A program made the translations under genes and the position numbers. Of a stretch of DNA of 64,000 bases, positions 26,728 through 35,458 are shown in pieces. This DNA is from Streptomyces sp. NWU339 (GTDB lineage: Bacteria; Actinomycetota; Actinomycetes; Streptomycetales; Streptomycetaceae), in the NCBI RefSeq assembly GCF_003143855.1, contig NZ_QFRK01000001.1, positions 447,614 through 511,613 on the forward strand, read 5' to 3'. The notes beneath the pieces are model-generated. The model did no database searches. It saw only the letters and a program-made list of their open reading frames with translations, and was not told where the DNA came from. Numbering within the stretch: position 1 is the stretch's first letter; the number at the start of each line of letters is the position of its first letter.

Positions 26728-27160
26728 GTGGCATGGTCCGAACACGTGGTGGTGCGAGACGGCGTCCGGCTTGCCTGCCGGGACCGGAGCGGGCCGGGAC
26801 AGCCCCTCGTGCTGCTGCACGGCCTGGCCGGTCACGCGGGTGAATGGGACGCATTGGCACAGCGCTTGAGCTCCAGATATCGGGTCGTCGCGGTCGACCA
26901 GCGCGGGCACGGCGCCGGCCAGCGCCACCCGCGGGACGTCTCCCGCGCCGCCCACGTCGCCGACGTCATCGCCATTGTCGATCAGCTGGCGCTGCGGCGG
27001 CCCGTCCTGTCGGCCAGTCGCTGGGCGGGCACACCGCCATGCTCACCGCCGCCGCGCATCCCGGGCTCGTCCGCACACTCGTGCTCGTCGAGGCCGGTCC
27101 CGGCGGTCCACACCCGGCCGGCCCCCGACCGACTTCCCAGGTCAGGGGCCGTTTGCACTG
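26728..27160 (+). pseudogene. Truncated, frameshifted alpha/beta hydrolase
   Basis: From GTG 26728 the frame encodes the first 90 or so residues of an alpha/beta hydrolase: SEHVVVRDGVRLACRDRSG, oxyanion-loop 'LVLLHGLAGHAGEWDALAQR', 'YRVVAVDQRGHGAGQRHPR'. At about 27007 one base is missing: the text changes from 'RRPVL' to another frame reading 'VGQSLGGHTAMLTAAAHP', which is the nucleophile elbow (GxSxG), then 'LVRTLVLVEAGPGG'. It then stops being protein-like and runs into the tRNA-Ser terminator. The Asp and His of the triad are absent, so the gene is dead. Confidence 0.75.
27121..27150 (-). terminator. Terminator of tRNA-Ser(TGA)
   Basis: gcccccgacc (27121-27130) pairs with ggtcaggggc (27140-27149) with one G-T, about 20 bp past the tRNA 3' end on the minus strand. 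An imperfect copy lies at 21916-21946. Confidence 0.7.
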
Positions 27161-27169
27161 CTCGCAGAG

Positions 27170-27256
27170 CGGAGGCGGTGGGATTTGAACCCACGGTGAC
27201 ATCGCTGCCACGACGGTTTTCAAGACCGTTCCCTTAGGCCGCTCGGGCACACCTCC
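27170..27256 (-). tRNA. tRNA-Ser(TGA)
   Basis: Minus-strand class II tRNA: acceptor ggaggtg/cgcctcc, D arm with GCCCGAGCGGCCTAAGGG, anticodon arm acggt-CTTGAAA-accgt (anticodon TGA), long variable arm, T arm gtggg-TTCAAAT-cccac. Discriminator G. Its 3' end faces the proposed decayed island. Confidence 0.95.
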
Positions 27257-27320
27257 CCGCGCCGGCCGGGTGATCGGCGGCGCGGGACAAGGGTAACGGG
27301 TCGGTGCGGGAGGGGTGGCG

Positions 27321-28865
27321 TCAGCTGTCGCCGATGCGGGAACCCAGGGTGAGTTCCGTGGTCTGCTGCTTGCCGCCGCGTTCGTAGGTGAGCGTGACCT
27401 TGTCGCCCGGCTTGTGGGTCCAGATCTCACCGATCAGGGTCGGGCCGGAGTCGATGACGCGGTCGTCGAGCTTGGTGATGACGTCACCGGGACGCAGGCC
27501 TGCCTGGTCGGCGGGGCCGCCGGGGTCGACCGCCGCGGAGCCGCCGGCGCCCTGATCGGTGATCTTCGCGCCGCCCGCTCCCTCCTCCAGGGAGACCGAG
27601 GCGCCGATCTTGGCGTACACCGGCTTGCCCGTCTTGATCAGTTCCTGGGCGACGTACTTGGCCTGGTTGATCGGGATGGCGAAGCCCAGGCCGATGGAGC
27701 CGGCCTGTCCGGTGCCGAAGCCGCCATTGCTGGTCGACTGGATCGCGGAGTTGATGCCGATGACGTTGCCCTGCGCGTCCAGCAGCGGCCCGCCGGAGTT
27801 GCCCGGGTTGATCGAGGCGTCGGTCTGCAGGGCGCTCATGTACGAGGCCTGGTTGCCGGTGCCGTCGCTGGAGGCCACCGGGCGGTTCTTCGCGCTGATG
27901 ATTCCGGTCGTCACCGTGTTGGACAGGCCGAAGGGCGCGCCGATGGCGATCGTCGAGTCGCCGACGGCGACCTCGTCGGAGTTGCCCAGCGTGAGGGGTT
28001 TCAGGTTCGAGGGGGCGTTCTTCAGCTTGATGACCGCGACGTCGTAGCCCTGGGCGTGGCCGACCACCTCGGCGTCGTACTTCTTGCCGTCCGGGAAGGT
28101 CGCCGCGACCTTCCCGCCTTCGACGGCTTCCGCCACCACGTGGTTGTTGGTGACGATGTGGCCCTGTGTGTCGAACACGAATCCCGTGCCGGTGCCGCCC
28201 TCGCCGCTGCTGCCCTGGGCCTCGATGGTGACCGTGCTGGGCAGCGCCTTGGCGGCCACTGCGGCGACCGTGCCCGGGTCGCGCTTGACGTTGCCGCCGC
28301 TGGTGGACGAGGAGACCGTCGTCGAACCGTTGCCGTCGTCGTTGTTCTTGGCCAGCGTGTATCCGAGGCCGCCGCCCAGGCCACCCGCGACCAGCGCGGC
28401 CGCCAGGACCGCGGCGGCCAGGCGACCGCGCTTGCCGCCGCCGTTCTTGGGGGCGGGCTGCTGGTACGAGCCCCAGCCGCCCGCGCCGTGACCGGCACCG
28501 CCGTCATACGACGGGATGCCCGGAGCCGGGGGCGGGGGCCAGGAGGGGTCGGGAGCGGAAGAGGTGCCCGCCGGGGCTCCCGAAGGGGCTCCGGACGGAG
28601 GGCCTGCGGGGGCCTGTTCCCGGGCGCCGTGCCCTCCGTATCCGGCGTGATCGCCGTATGCGGGGTGTTCCGGCGTGCCGTGGCCCGGTGCCGCCCCCGG
28701 AGCGGTCGGCGGGACCGGGGGCATGGAGGTCGTCGGACTGCCCCCCTCCGGGGCCGGGCGCTCCTGATGCGCCGGAGCTGCGGGAGCGTCCACCGGCGTG
28801 GGCGGTACGGACGGGGCCGGGGGTACCGATGCGCCCTCGTTTGTGCCCTCGTTCTCGGTGCTCAC
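27321..28865 (-). CDS. HtrA/DegP-type trypsin-like serine protease with PDZ domain
   Basis: 514 residues from GTG 28865 (GAGGAGAG upstream). A Pro/Gly/Ala-rich cytoplasmic N-terminus of about 170 residues precedes one membrane span (LAAAVLAAALVAGGLGGGLG), then a periplasm-facing trypsin fold: His in IVTNNHVV, Asp in YDVAVIKL, Ser in NPGNSGGPL, and a C-terminal PDZ (GPADQAGLRPGDVITKLDDR). It degrades or refolds misfolded extracytoplasmic proteins. The long Pro-rich N-tail is a feature of actinobacterial HtrA proteins. Monocistronic, divergent from a glycerophosphodiesterase gene. Confidence 0.93.
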   Translation of the reverse strand: MSTENEGTNEGASVPPAPSVPPTPVDAPAAPAHQERPAPEGGSPTTSMPPVPPTAPGAAPGHGTPEHPAYGDHAGYGGHGAREQAPAGPPSGAPSGAPAGTSSAPDPSWPPPPAPGIPSYDGGAGHGAGGWGSYQQPAPKNGGGKRGRLAAAVLAAALVAGGLGGGLGYTLAKNNDDGNGSTTVSSSTSGGNVKRDPGTVAAVAAKALPSTVTIEAQGSSGEGGTGTGFVFDTQGHIVTNNHVVAEAVEGGKVAATFPDGKKYDAEVVGHAQGYDVAVIKLKNAPSNLKPLTLGNSDEVAVGDSTIAIGAPFGLSNTVTTGIISAKNRPVASSDGTGNQASYMSALQTDASINPGNSGGPLLDAQGNVIGINSAIQSTSNGGFGTGQAGSIGLGFAIPINQAKYVAQELIKTGKPVYAKIGASVSLEEGAGGAKITDQGAGGSAAVDPGGPADQAGLRPGDVITKLDDRVIDSGPTLIGEIWTHKPGDKVTLTYERGGKQQTTELTLGSRIGDS

Positions 28866-29183
28866 AGCTCTCTCTCCTCGATCCACGGCTGTCGTATCGG
28901 TCACACTCGGTCTCGCCCGTTCACGCTCATTCACGCTCGTTCACGCATGTCGACGAGTCCGGCGCGCTTCAGCTGTGCGTGTCTCTTTGTATGACGCCAG
29001 CTTTTCCTATGAGCCGTCAGGGCACCATAAGCCGTTCCTGTGGGTGCGAGACCATTCTCCATATAGGGCATTACTCACTAAGGGTGCACCATCGCGATGC
29101 CTCCGATCAGACGACCGCAGCGTCCACACCACCGACGCCTGGACGACCACACATGTGCCCCCGTGCGGTGGCACCATGACGCG
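28866..29183. other. 318-bp divergent promoter region
   Basis: Between the HtrA and glycerophosphodiesterase genes. Includes three tandem copies of a 10-bp unit, tcacgctc(a/g)t, at 28921-28946. No gene. Confidence 0.45.
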
Positions 29184-30011
29184 GTGACCCCTGCACGTCA
29201 GCGCCCGCCCCAAGTCGTCGCCCACCGCGGAGCCTCCGAGGACGCTCCCGAGCACACCCTGGCCGCGTACCGCAAGGCGATCGCGGACGGTGCGGACGCG
29301 CTCGAATGCGATGTACGCCTGACCGCCGACGGCCATCTGGTCTGCGTCCACGACCGTCGCGTCAACCGTACGTCCAACGGCCGCGGTGCGGTTTCGGCGC
29401 TGGAGCTCTCCGATCTGTCCGCCCTGGACTTCGGCTCCTGGAAGACCCGCCACCCGCTCGGGGGGCGTGTCGAGGAGCCCGACTGGGTGCACCGGCCGGA
29501 GGACAGGGAGGCGACCTCCGTCCTCACCCTGGAAAGGCTGCTCGAGCTCGTCGTCGACGCCGACCGCCGGGTGGAGCTGGCGATCGAGACCAAGCACCCC
29601 ACACGGTGGGCGGGGCAGGTGGAGGAGCGGCTGCTGCTCCTGCTGAAGCGGTTCGGTCTGGACGCCCCCGGTGCCGCCGAGGAGTCTCCGGTACGCGTGA
29701 TGAGCTTCTCCGCGCGGTCGCTGCACCGCGTGCGCGCCGCCTCGCCGACACTGCCGACGGTCTACCTCCAGCAGTTCGTCTCGCCCCGCCTGCGCGACGG
29801 GCGGCTGCCGGAGGGCGTGGACATCGCGGGCCCCTCGATCCGGATCGTACGCAGCCACCCCGCGTACATCGAGCGACTGAAACAGTCCGGCCACCAGGTG
29901 CACGTGTGGACCGTGAACGCCCCGGAGGACGTGGATGCCTGTGTCGGCCTCGGAGTGAACGCCATCATCACCAACCGGCCCCGCGCGGTGCTCGACCGGC
30001 TCGGCCGCTGA
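29184..30011 (+). CDS. Glycerophosphodiester phosphodiesterase
   Basis: 275 residues from GTG 29184. TIM-barrel GDPD family: 'VVAHRGASEDAPEHTLAAYR' with catalytic HRG near 14, 'GADALECDVRLTADGHLVCV' with the metal-binding E-C-D, 'HDRRVNRTSNGRG' with the second His, 'VELAIETKHP' and the late 'VWTVNAPEDVDACVGLGVNA'. It hydrolyses deacylated phospholipids to glycerol-3-phosphate and an alcohol. No signal peptide, so it acts in the cytoplasm. It begins near a weak ribosome binding site. Confidence 0.92.
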   Translation: MTPARQRPPQVVAHRGASEDAPEHTLAAYRKAIADGADALECDVRLTADGHLVCVHDRRVNRTSNGRGAVSALELSDLSALDFGSWKTRHPLGGRVEEPDWVHRPEDREATSVLTLERLLELVVDADRRVELAIETKHPTRWAGQVEERLLLLLKRFGLDAPGAAEESPVRVMSFSARSLHRVRAASPTLPTVYLQQFVSPRLRDGRLPEGVDIAGPSIRIVRSHPAYIERLKQSGHQVHVWTVNAPEDVDACVGLGVNAIITNRPRAVLDRLGR

Positions 30012-30304
30012 CCCGTGCAGACCGCCTGACTCCCGGGGCCTGCGGGGCCTGCAGGGTTCGTGTGACTCAGTGGCTCATGTGGCTCATGTGGCTCGTGCAG
30101 GGCTCTTGACCGGACACGCCTCCCGGCGCATCCTCACATCTCGGCCACATCGACGAGATCCAGCCATTCGGTTACAAGGAGTGCTCCGGCGCATTCGGTG
30201 CGTACCCGATCGTTCAAGTGCGTCACCGCACACGGATTGGCCGGTTTCCGGTTCAGGCCCGTGGGGCATTCACACCGTGGCGTGGGGCGAAGGAGGTCTC
30301 GGGG

Positions 30305-30856
30305 GTGGCGTTGGTGGTGGCACAGGAAGTGCCCACGTCGTCGAGCATGGCCGTACCTCATGGCCCTGCGGGCGTGGGGAAGGCGAGGCGCCGTATGCGC
30401 CTGCAACTGCGTGACGGCGGAGTGGCGGACACGGTCATCGACGATGCCGTACTGATCCTTTCCGAATTGCTGAGCAATGCGTGCAGACATGGCCGGCCCC
30501 TGGGCGGCGCCCTGGCCGGGGACGGCGCCGTCCGTGCGGCCTGGCATGTGCACCCCTGCGGCCGGCTGGTCGTGGAGGTGACCGACGGCGGCGGCCCGAC
30601 CCGCCCGGCGCCGGCCACCCCGTCGGTCACCGCGCACGGCGGCCGGGGGCTGAACATCATCACGGCGCTGGCCGACGACTGGGGCGTACGCGACGAGGTA
30701 CCCGGCGAGGTCACGGTATGGGTCGTCGTCCACGACGACGTGCACGACCCGGACGCCGGACACCGGCGCGACGACTTCGCCACACGGGTGACGGCCCCCG
30801 CGGTGTCCGAGATACCGGGACTGGAGTTCGCGGAAGCCTTCGACACCTTCGACTGA
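30305..30856 (+). CDS. Stand-alone HATPase (anti-sigma/RsbW-like) regulator
   Basis: 183 residues from GTG 30305, 8 nt after AAGGAGG. GHKL fold: N-box 'LSELLSNACRHG', G1 'TDGGGP', G2 'HGGRGLNIITALADDWGV'. The first 40 residues and the C-terminal 35 are extra to the fold. In Streptomyces such proteins act as anti-sigma kinases or partners of STAS anti-anti-sigma factors. No STAS gene is adjacent, so the partner is unknown. A SpoIIE-type phosphatase lies 3 kb downstream. Confidence 0.85.
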   Translation: MALVVAQEVPTSSSMAVPHGPAGVGKARRRMRLQLRDGGVADTVIDDAVLILSELLSNACRHGRPLGGALAGDGAVRAAWHVHPCGRLVVEVTDGGGPTRPAPATPSVTAHGGRGLNIITALADDWGVRDEVPGEVTVWVVVHDDVHDPDAGHRRDDFATRVTAPAVSEIPGLEFAEAFDTFD

Positions 30857-31059
30857 CCGCGCAGCCGTGCGGTGATCCCATGGTCTTCCCCGGCCACCCG
30901 CGCGGTTCTGCGCGCGTCGGGCGATCCCGGCCCGTGGGGCTCACGCGTCACGGCCCGCTGTCCGCAGGCGGCACGTCGTCCACAGGGTCCCGTCGGTCGC
31001 GTCGTGAACGGCTAGGCTCCCGCCCGTACGAGACGAGCCGTAACCGGGAGACACCCACG

Positions 31060-32025
31060 ATGGCCAAGAAGCGCCCCCAGACGAAGGCCAAGCGCCCCCA
31101 GCTCACAGAGGGAGAGATCCCGGTCGTCGGCGCCCGTGAGCCCTGCCCCTGCGGCAGCGGTCGCCGCTACAAGGCCTGCCACGGCCGTGCCGCCGCGCAC
31201 GCCGTGACCGAGCTGGTACACCGTCCGTTCGAGGGCCTGCCGGGCGAGTGCGACTGGGTGGCACTGCGCGAGCTGGTGCCGGCGGCCACCGTCGAGCTGC
31301 ACCTCAAGGGCGGCCTGCCCGAGGGTGTCCCGTCGGTCACCCTGGCCACCGTGCTGCCGATGGCCTGGCCCGCGCTGCGCCGTGACGACGGCTCGGTCCT
31401 CCTCGGCCTGCAGAACGACACGTCGTCCGGGGACATCAGCCGTGACCTCGCCGACACCCTCCAGCGCGCGCTCACCGCCGACCCGGGCACCCCGGTGCAG
31501 GCCCGCCGCGCTTCGGCCGAGGGGGCCCGCCTGCAGGATCTGCTGGACCTCGGGGGTGCGTTCGAGCCTGTCGTGCACAGCGGATTCGAGTTCTGGGTCC
31601 CCGACCCGGAGAACGCCGCGCCGGACGTGACCGCCTCCTTGGAGCGGGCCAACGCGGCGGCCATCCCGACCGTCAAGCTCTCGGGCGTGGACGCCGCGTA
31701 CTGGTGCGAGACGCCGGAGAAGAACCATCTGCGGTGGGTCATGCCGCACCCCGAGGAGCAGCTTCTGGACGCCTTGGCGCGACTGCACGCGGCGGGCTGG
31801 TCCTCCCTCGGCGAGGGCACCCGTCTCGTGGGCTCCTTCCGTGCTCACGGGCTCACGGTCCCGGTCTGGGACCTGCCCAGCGGGGTCGGCGCCGAGGATG
31901 TGGAGAAGCCGGCGGCCGAGTTCGCCGAGCGTCTCGCCGCCGCCCTGGCCACCGAGGCTCCGCTCACCGCCGACGAGCGCCGCGCGCGTGGCGGGCTGAC
32001 CAACCGGCAGGTCACCCTCAGCTGA
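31060..32025 (+). CDS. SEC-C motif protein (DUF5926)
   Basis: 321 residues. Basic N-terminus (MAKKRPQTKAKRPQ) followed by a SEC-C zinc motif, EPCPCGSGRRYKACHG, near 28-43, then a 270-residue domain typical of DUF5926 ('LPGECDWVALRELVPAATVE', 'FEFWVPDPENAAPDVTASLE'). SEC-C motifs bind zinc and are found in SecA and other nucleic-acid- or protein-binding contexts; the role here is unknown. ATG 31060 has CGGGAG 9 nt upstream. Followed by a perfect 13-bp terminator. Confidence 0.88.
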   Translation: MAKKRPQTKAKRPQLTEGEIPVVGAREPCPCGSGRRYKACHGRAAAHAVTELVHRPFEGLPGECDWVALRELVPAATVELHLKGGLPEGVPSVTLATVLPMAWPALRRDDGSVLLGLQNDTSSGDISRDLADTLQRALTADPGTPVQARRASAEGARLQDLLDLGGAFEPVVHSGFEFWVPDPENAAPDVTASLERANAAAIPTVKLSGVDAAYWCETPEKNHLRWVMPHPEEQLLDALARLHAAGWSSLGEGTRLVGSFRAHGLTVPVWDLPSGVGAEDVEKPAAEFAERLAAALATEAPLTADERRARGGLTNRQVTLS

Positions 32026-32062
32026 GACAGGCCGAGAGGCGTGGCGGCACGGGCGTGCGCCC

Positions 32063-32094
32063 CGGTCGTGCTGACTTACCGGTCAGCACGACCG
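32063..32094 (+). terminator. Terminator of the DUF5926 gene
   Basis: cggtcgtgctgac (32063-32075) pairs perfectly with 32082-32094, loop 6. Confidence 0.75.
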
Positions 32095-32209
32095 TCCCGC
32101 CGGAACCACCAGCTTCCTTCACAACTTCCGGCGTGGACAAGCCAGTCGGTGACCGGAAAAGCTGAGTTCGAATTTGCTAACAGCCGATCTCTTGTTACCG
32201 TTCCAGTAG

Positions 32210-32247
32210 CCCGGTTGCTGGTGCATCCCCCGTCGCCAGCAACCGGG
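32210..32247. terminator. Second hairpin between convergent genes
   Basis: cccggttgctgg (32210-32221) pairs perfectly with ccagcaaccggg (32236-32247), loop 14. Confidence 0.6.
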
Positions 32248-32518
32248 TCTTTGCGTGACCGCCGTTGCTGACAGAGCGCAGTCGCATGCCAACCGGCGGT
32301 TTCCACCGGCGGGTTGCTCCCGGTCGGACGCGCCCGTCGAGGGCAGGTCGGTCCCGCGGATGGCCACCGCGTCGACGTGGGCGAGGGCGAACGAACTCTT
32401 CCAGGGCCCCGGCGCGGCCCTGGCGTGCGTGACGGTGCAGCCCCGGGCCTGACGACGGTGCGGCCCCGGCAGGTACGCGCTTCAGCGGACGGGTGCACGG
32501 TTCGCACGCCGACGGCCG

Positions 32519-33184
32519 CTACATCTCGGGCGCGCTCACACCCGTACGCGTGAGGGTCTCGACCACGGCGTCCACCACGGCCTCGACATCGGGCACCCAC
32601 GGCGAGGCGGAGCCGGGCAGTGGCGCACGCTCCCAGCGGACCCCGCCCCGGCCGGTACCGGACGGGGGCAGGGCGAGGTAGCCGCCCTCGCCGTGGAAGC
32701 GGAGGGAGCCGGGGACGAAGTCCTTGGCGTAGAGCAACTCGCCCAGTTGTTCCAGGGAGTACGGCTTGACCAGGATCGACCAGCGGTCCGGTGCGGCGAC
32801 GACCGGGCCGAGCCGCATGCCGAGGCGGTCGAGGGCATCCAGGGCGCGGGCGGCCGGCACCGCGGGCAGGGAGACCGCACAGGGCGCCCTGCCCCCGGTG
32901 GCCAGGATGACGGGCGCCGTGGGCCGGTTGCCCCACCACCAGCGCACCATGCGCGCGTCGGTGGTCGCGGCGAGCAGGCCGGGGTCGAAGGGATGAGCGC
33001 CCGGCACCGTGCATTCGGGGTCGGGGCAGCCGCAGCGGGACCGGCCCTGCGGATCCGCCGCCACACCCGGGAGTACCGGCCACCGCCAGTCCGAGGCGAA
33101 GGTCAGAGCCGCTTCGATCAGTTCGGGCCCGCTGTCGCCACCCTGGGACAGGAGCCTGCGTCGCCTTCCGAGGATCTCGCGCAT
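32519..33184 (-). CDS. Second Prim-Pol domain protein
   Basis: 221 residues. Prim-Pol-like: 'ELIEAALTFASDWRWPVLPG', a Cys segment CGCPDPECTVPGAHPF, 'MVRWWWGNRPTAPVILATGG', 'GMRLGPVVAAPDRWSILVKP', 'YLALPPSGTGRGGVRWERAP'. The obvious DxD of the polymerase site seen in the 17401 gene is not clear here, so this member may have lost catalysis. Proteins of this kind are conserved in Streptomyces chromosomes next to regulatory genes. Starts at ATG 33184. Confidence 0.75.
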   Translation of the reverse strand: MREILGRRRRLLSQGGDSGPELIEAALTFASDWRWPVLPGVAADPQGRSRCGCPDPECTVPGAHPFDPGLLAATTDARMVRWWWGNRPTAPVILATGGRAPCAVSLPAVPAARALDALDRLGMRLGPVVAAPDRWSILVKPYSLEQLGELLYAKDFVPGSLRFHGEGGYLALPPSGTGRGGVRWERAPLPGSASPWVPDVEAVVDAVVETLTRTGVSAPEM

Positions 33185-33823
33185 GAGCGCTCGTTCCTTT
33201 CCGTTGCACGCCTGGCAACACCGTGGTCCACGTCACAACATGAGTCGATCACTGCACTGTGCGTACCTACTGTGCGTACCTGTTGGCGCATCACACCCCC
33301 GCACCGGGCAAGGGGAGCCCCTATGGGCCGAGGCCGAGCAGGGGCTGCCTCCACGGCCGTACCACCCATACCGCGTCGAGCAGAAGCACGGGGATGGCGT
33401 GGGGTGGCGAAGTCCGGCGTTTACTGTCGCGCTTGTTTCTCTCCGCCTCCGCCACGGGAGGATGGGGCACGGTCGTCGGTGGTTAAGACGCCCGGGTCCG
33501 TCGCCAGGTTCCCGGGTGATTCCCAACCACCCCTGGCCTTCACCGAGTACGTACCCATCACGACCGCTGTGACGCTCCGTTCAGCAAGCCCAGTCGACCG
33601 CAATCAGCCTCCCCCTGAGGCAGTTTCAAGCCAAGTTCGTTTTTCGGCAAGAGGTCGGGAGTGAGTTCCCTTCAGGCCCACGGACACCAGGAATCCCAGC
33701 AGGACAATGCTGGACATCTCCTCACGAGTACGTGTACATGTGGAGACACTGCCGGCGACGCAGAATGACATGGGGGTTTGCGATGCTTTTGAGCAGTAAG
33801 TACCGGCCGGAAAGCCGGACGCC
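33185..33823. other. 639-bp intergenic region
   Basis: Divergent promoter space between the Prim-Pol and SpoIIE genes. Short frames on both strands show no domain or ribosome binding site. AT content is higher near 33540-33800. No repeat or RNA was recognised. Confidence 0.45.
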
Positions 33824-35281
33824 ATGAACGCCCCTCATCCTTCGAAAGTGGCCGGAATCGATTCAACGGTCCCCGCACCCGCGCACACTGTCGCGTCCGT
33901 CGCCACAGGTACCTCCCCGGCCTCCCCGGCAAACCCCCAGAACGCCCCGGGCGCGCTGCTCCAGGACCGTCTCGCGGGATGGGTCTCCGACCTCACCACC
34001 CTCCACGAGCTGACCGAACGCCTGGCCCGTACGCGTGCCCTCGACGAAGCGCTCCGGGAAACGCTGCGCGCCGGCGCCGCCCTGGTGGGCGCCCCGCGCG
34101 GTCTCGTCGTCCTGGAACCCGCCGACGGTCTCGGTCCGGACAACATGATCGGCCTCGGCCTGGCCCGCGCGGACCTCGGTCACATCGAGACCATCCCGCG
34201 CAGTTCTCTGCCGTACGGCAGGATCCTCGACGGACTGCCCGGCGCCGACGACGGCATCGCCGAGCCCGACCTGCTCGCCGAGAAGGGGCTCGACCCCAGG
34301 CACCGCGAGGTCGCCGCCCGCCTCGGCTACGCCGCCAGCTACACCCTGCCCCTCATGCCGGAGCCGCCGGAAACCCCACAGCCCACGGACGCCCCGCTCA
34401 CCGCAGGGCCCGGGCTGCGCCTGGGCGCGGCGGTGTGGCTCTACGACGAACCGGCCGAGCCGTCGGAGCGGCAGCGTCATCTCATCGGCCTGTACGCCCG
34501 GTACGCCGCCGAGCATCTCGCCCGCCTGCTGGAACTCGAGCGCACGCGCGCGTCCATGGCCACCATCTCCGAGGAGCTGCTCCCCTCGCGCCTGCCCAGG
34601 ATCCCCGGCGTCCAGCTCGCCGCCCGGCACCGCACCTCCTCGCACGGCGGCGACTGGTACGACGCACTGCCGCTGCCGGACGCCGCCCTCGGCCTCGCTG
34701 TGGGGTCCGTCACCGGGGCGGGGCCCAGCGTGGTCGCCGCGATGGGCCGGCTACGGGCGTCCCTGCGCGCGTACGCCGTGATGGAGGGCGAGGATCCGGT
34801 CGCCGTCCTGTCCGACCTGGAACTGCTGCTGAGGCTCACCGAACCGGCCCGGTCGGCCACCGCCCTGTTCGGCTACTGCGAACCCGCGCTGCGCAAGATC
34901 ACGCTGGCCGGTGCCGGGCACAGCCCGCCGCTGCTGATCGGCGAGCGCCGCACCGAGTTCGTGGAGACGTCCGTCTCGGCTCCCCTGGGCATGCTCGCCT
35001 GCTGGGAGGCACCGAGCGTGGAGGTGCACCCGGAACCGGGCGAGACGGTTCTGCTCTACACCGACGGGCTGCTGCACCGCACCGGCGACCCCACCGACCG
35101 CGCCTTCGCGCGGCTGCACGCGGCAGCGGCAGGCGTGCCGCAGGCGCTGCGCCGTGACCCCGGTGCGATCGCCGACCACATCCTGCGCACCGTGCTGCCC
35201 GAGGGGGCGGCCTCGTCGAAAGGGACGTCCGCGGCGGACTCCGCGGAGGACGTCGTCCTGCTGGCCGCGCGGTTCGAGTAG
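33824..35281 (+). CDS. GAF/SpoIIE-type PP2C phosphatase with degenerate metal motifs
   Basis: 485 residues. GAF-like sensor at about 50-250 ('LHELTERLARTRALDEALRE', 'GLVVLEPADGLG'), then a SpoIIE phosphatase: ELLPSRLPRIPGVQLAARH, GGDWYDALPLPD near 283, 'LGLAVGSVTGAGPSVVAAMG', 'TALFGYCEP', 'LAGAGHSPPLLI', 'GETVLLYTDGLL', and C-terminal 'AEDVVLLAARF'. In active members the third block is GDVxGHG and the last block DDxTxL. Here the GD Asp is Ser, the GHG His is Ala, and the first Asp of the last motif is Glu. Activity is therefore uncertain. It would normally dephosphorylate a STAS anti-anti-sigma protein. Confidence 0.85.
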   Translation: MNAPHPSKVAGIDSTVPAPAHTVASVATGTSPASPANPQNAPGALLQDRLAGWVSDLTTLHELTERLARTRALDEALRETLRAGAALVGAPRGLVVLEPADGLGPDNMIGLGLARADLGHIETIPRSSLPYGRILDGLPGADDGIAEPDLLAEKGLDPRHREVAARLGYAASYTLPLMPEPPETPQPTDAPLTAGPGLRLGAAVWLYDEPAEPSERQRHLIGLYARYAAEHLARLLELERTRASMATISEELLPSRLPRIPGVQLAARHRTSSHGGDWYDALPLPDAALGLAVGSVTGAGPSVVAAMGRLRASLRAYAVMEGEDPVAVLSDLELLLRLTEPARSATALFGYCEPALRKITLAGAGHSPPLLIGERRTEFVETSVSAPLGMLACWEAPSVEVHPEPGETVLLYTDGLLHRTGDPTDRAFARLHAAAAGVPQALRRDPGAIADHILRTVLPEGAASSKGTSAADSAEDVVLLAARFE

Positions 35282-35458
35282 CGGTTCCAGAGCGCCCGGC
35301 GGCCGGTCCGGGACGTCATCCTCCGCATGCCCTCGGTAACGGGCCCTTCCGCTCTGCGACTGTTTCGCCGACGACCGTACGATGGTGGTGGTCCCCCCTG
35401 CCCGGACGAAGCCGCGAGCTCGGGGGAGTCCAGAGCCTTACCAAGGAGGATGACCGCT

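Larger units (their letters stand above)
32026..32518. other. 493-bp gap with two terminators
   Basis: Between convergent genes for DUF5926 (plus) and Prim-Pol (minus). Two hairpins at 32063-32094 and 32210-32247, with an AT-richer patch near 32160-32200. No gene seen. Confidence 0.5.

Noticed and set aside
30069..30097. Three copies of a 9-bp unit (tggctcatg) after the glycerophosphodiesterase gene.
   Set aside because: Short simple repeat with no associated feature; probably slippage.
30966..30976. tcgtccaca, a single DnaA-box-like sequence.
   Set aside because: One isolated 8/9 match is expected by chance in a 64-kb window.
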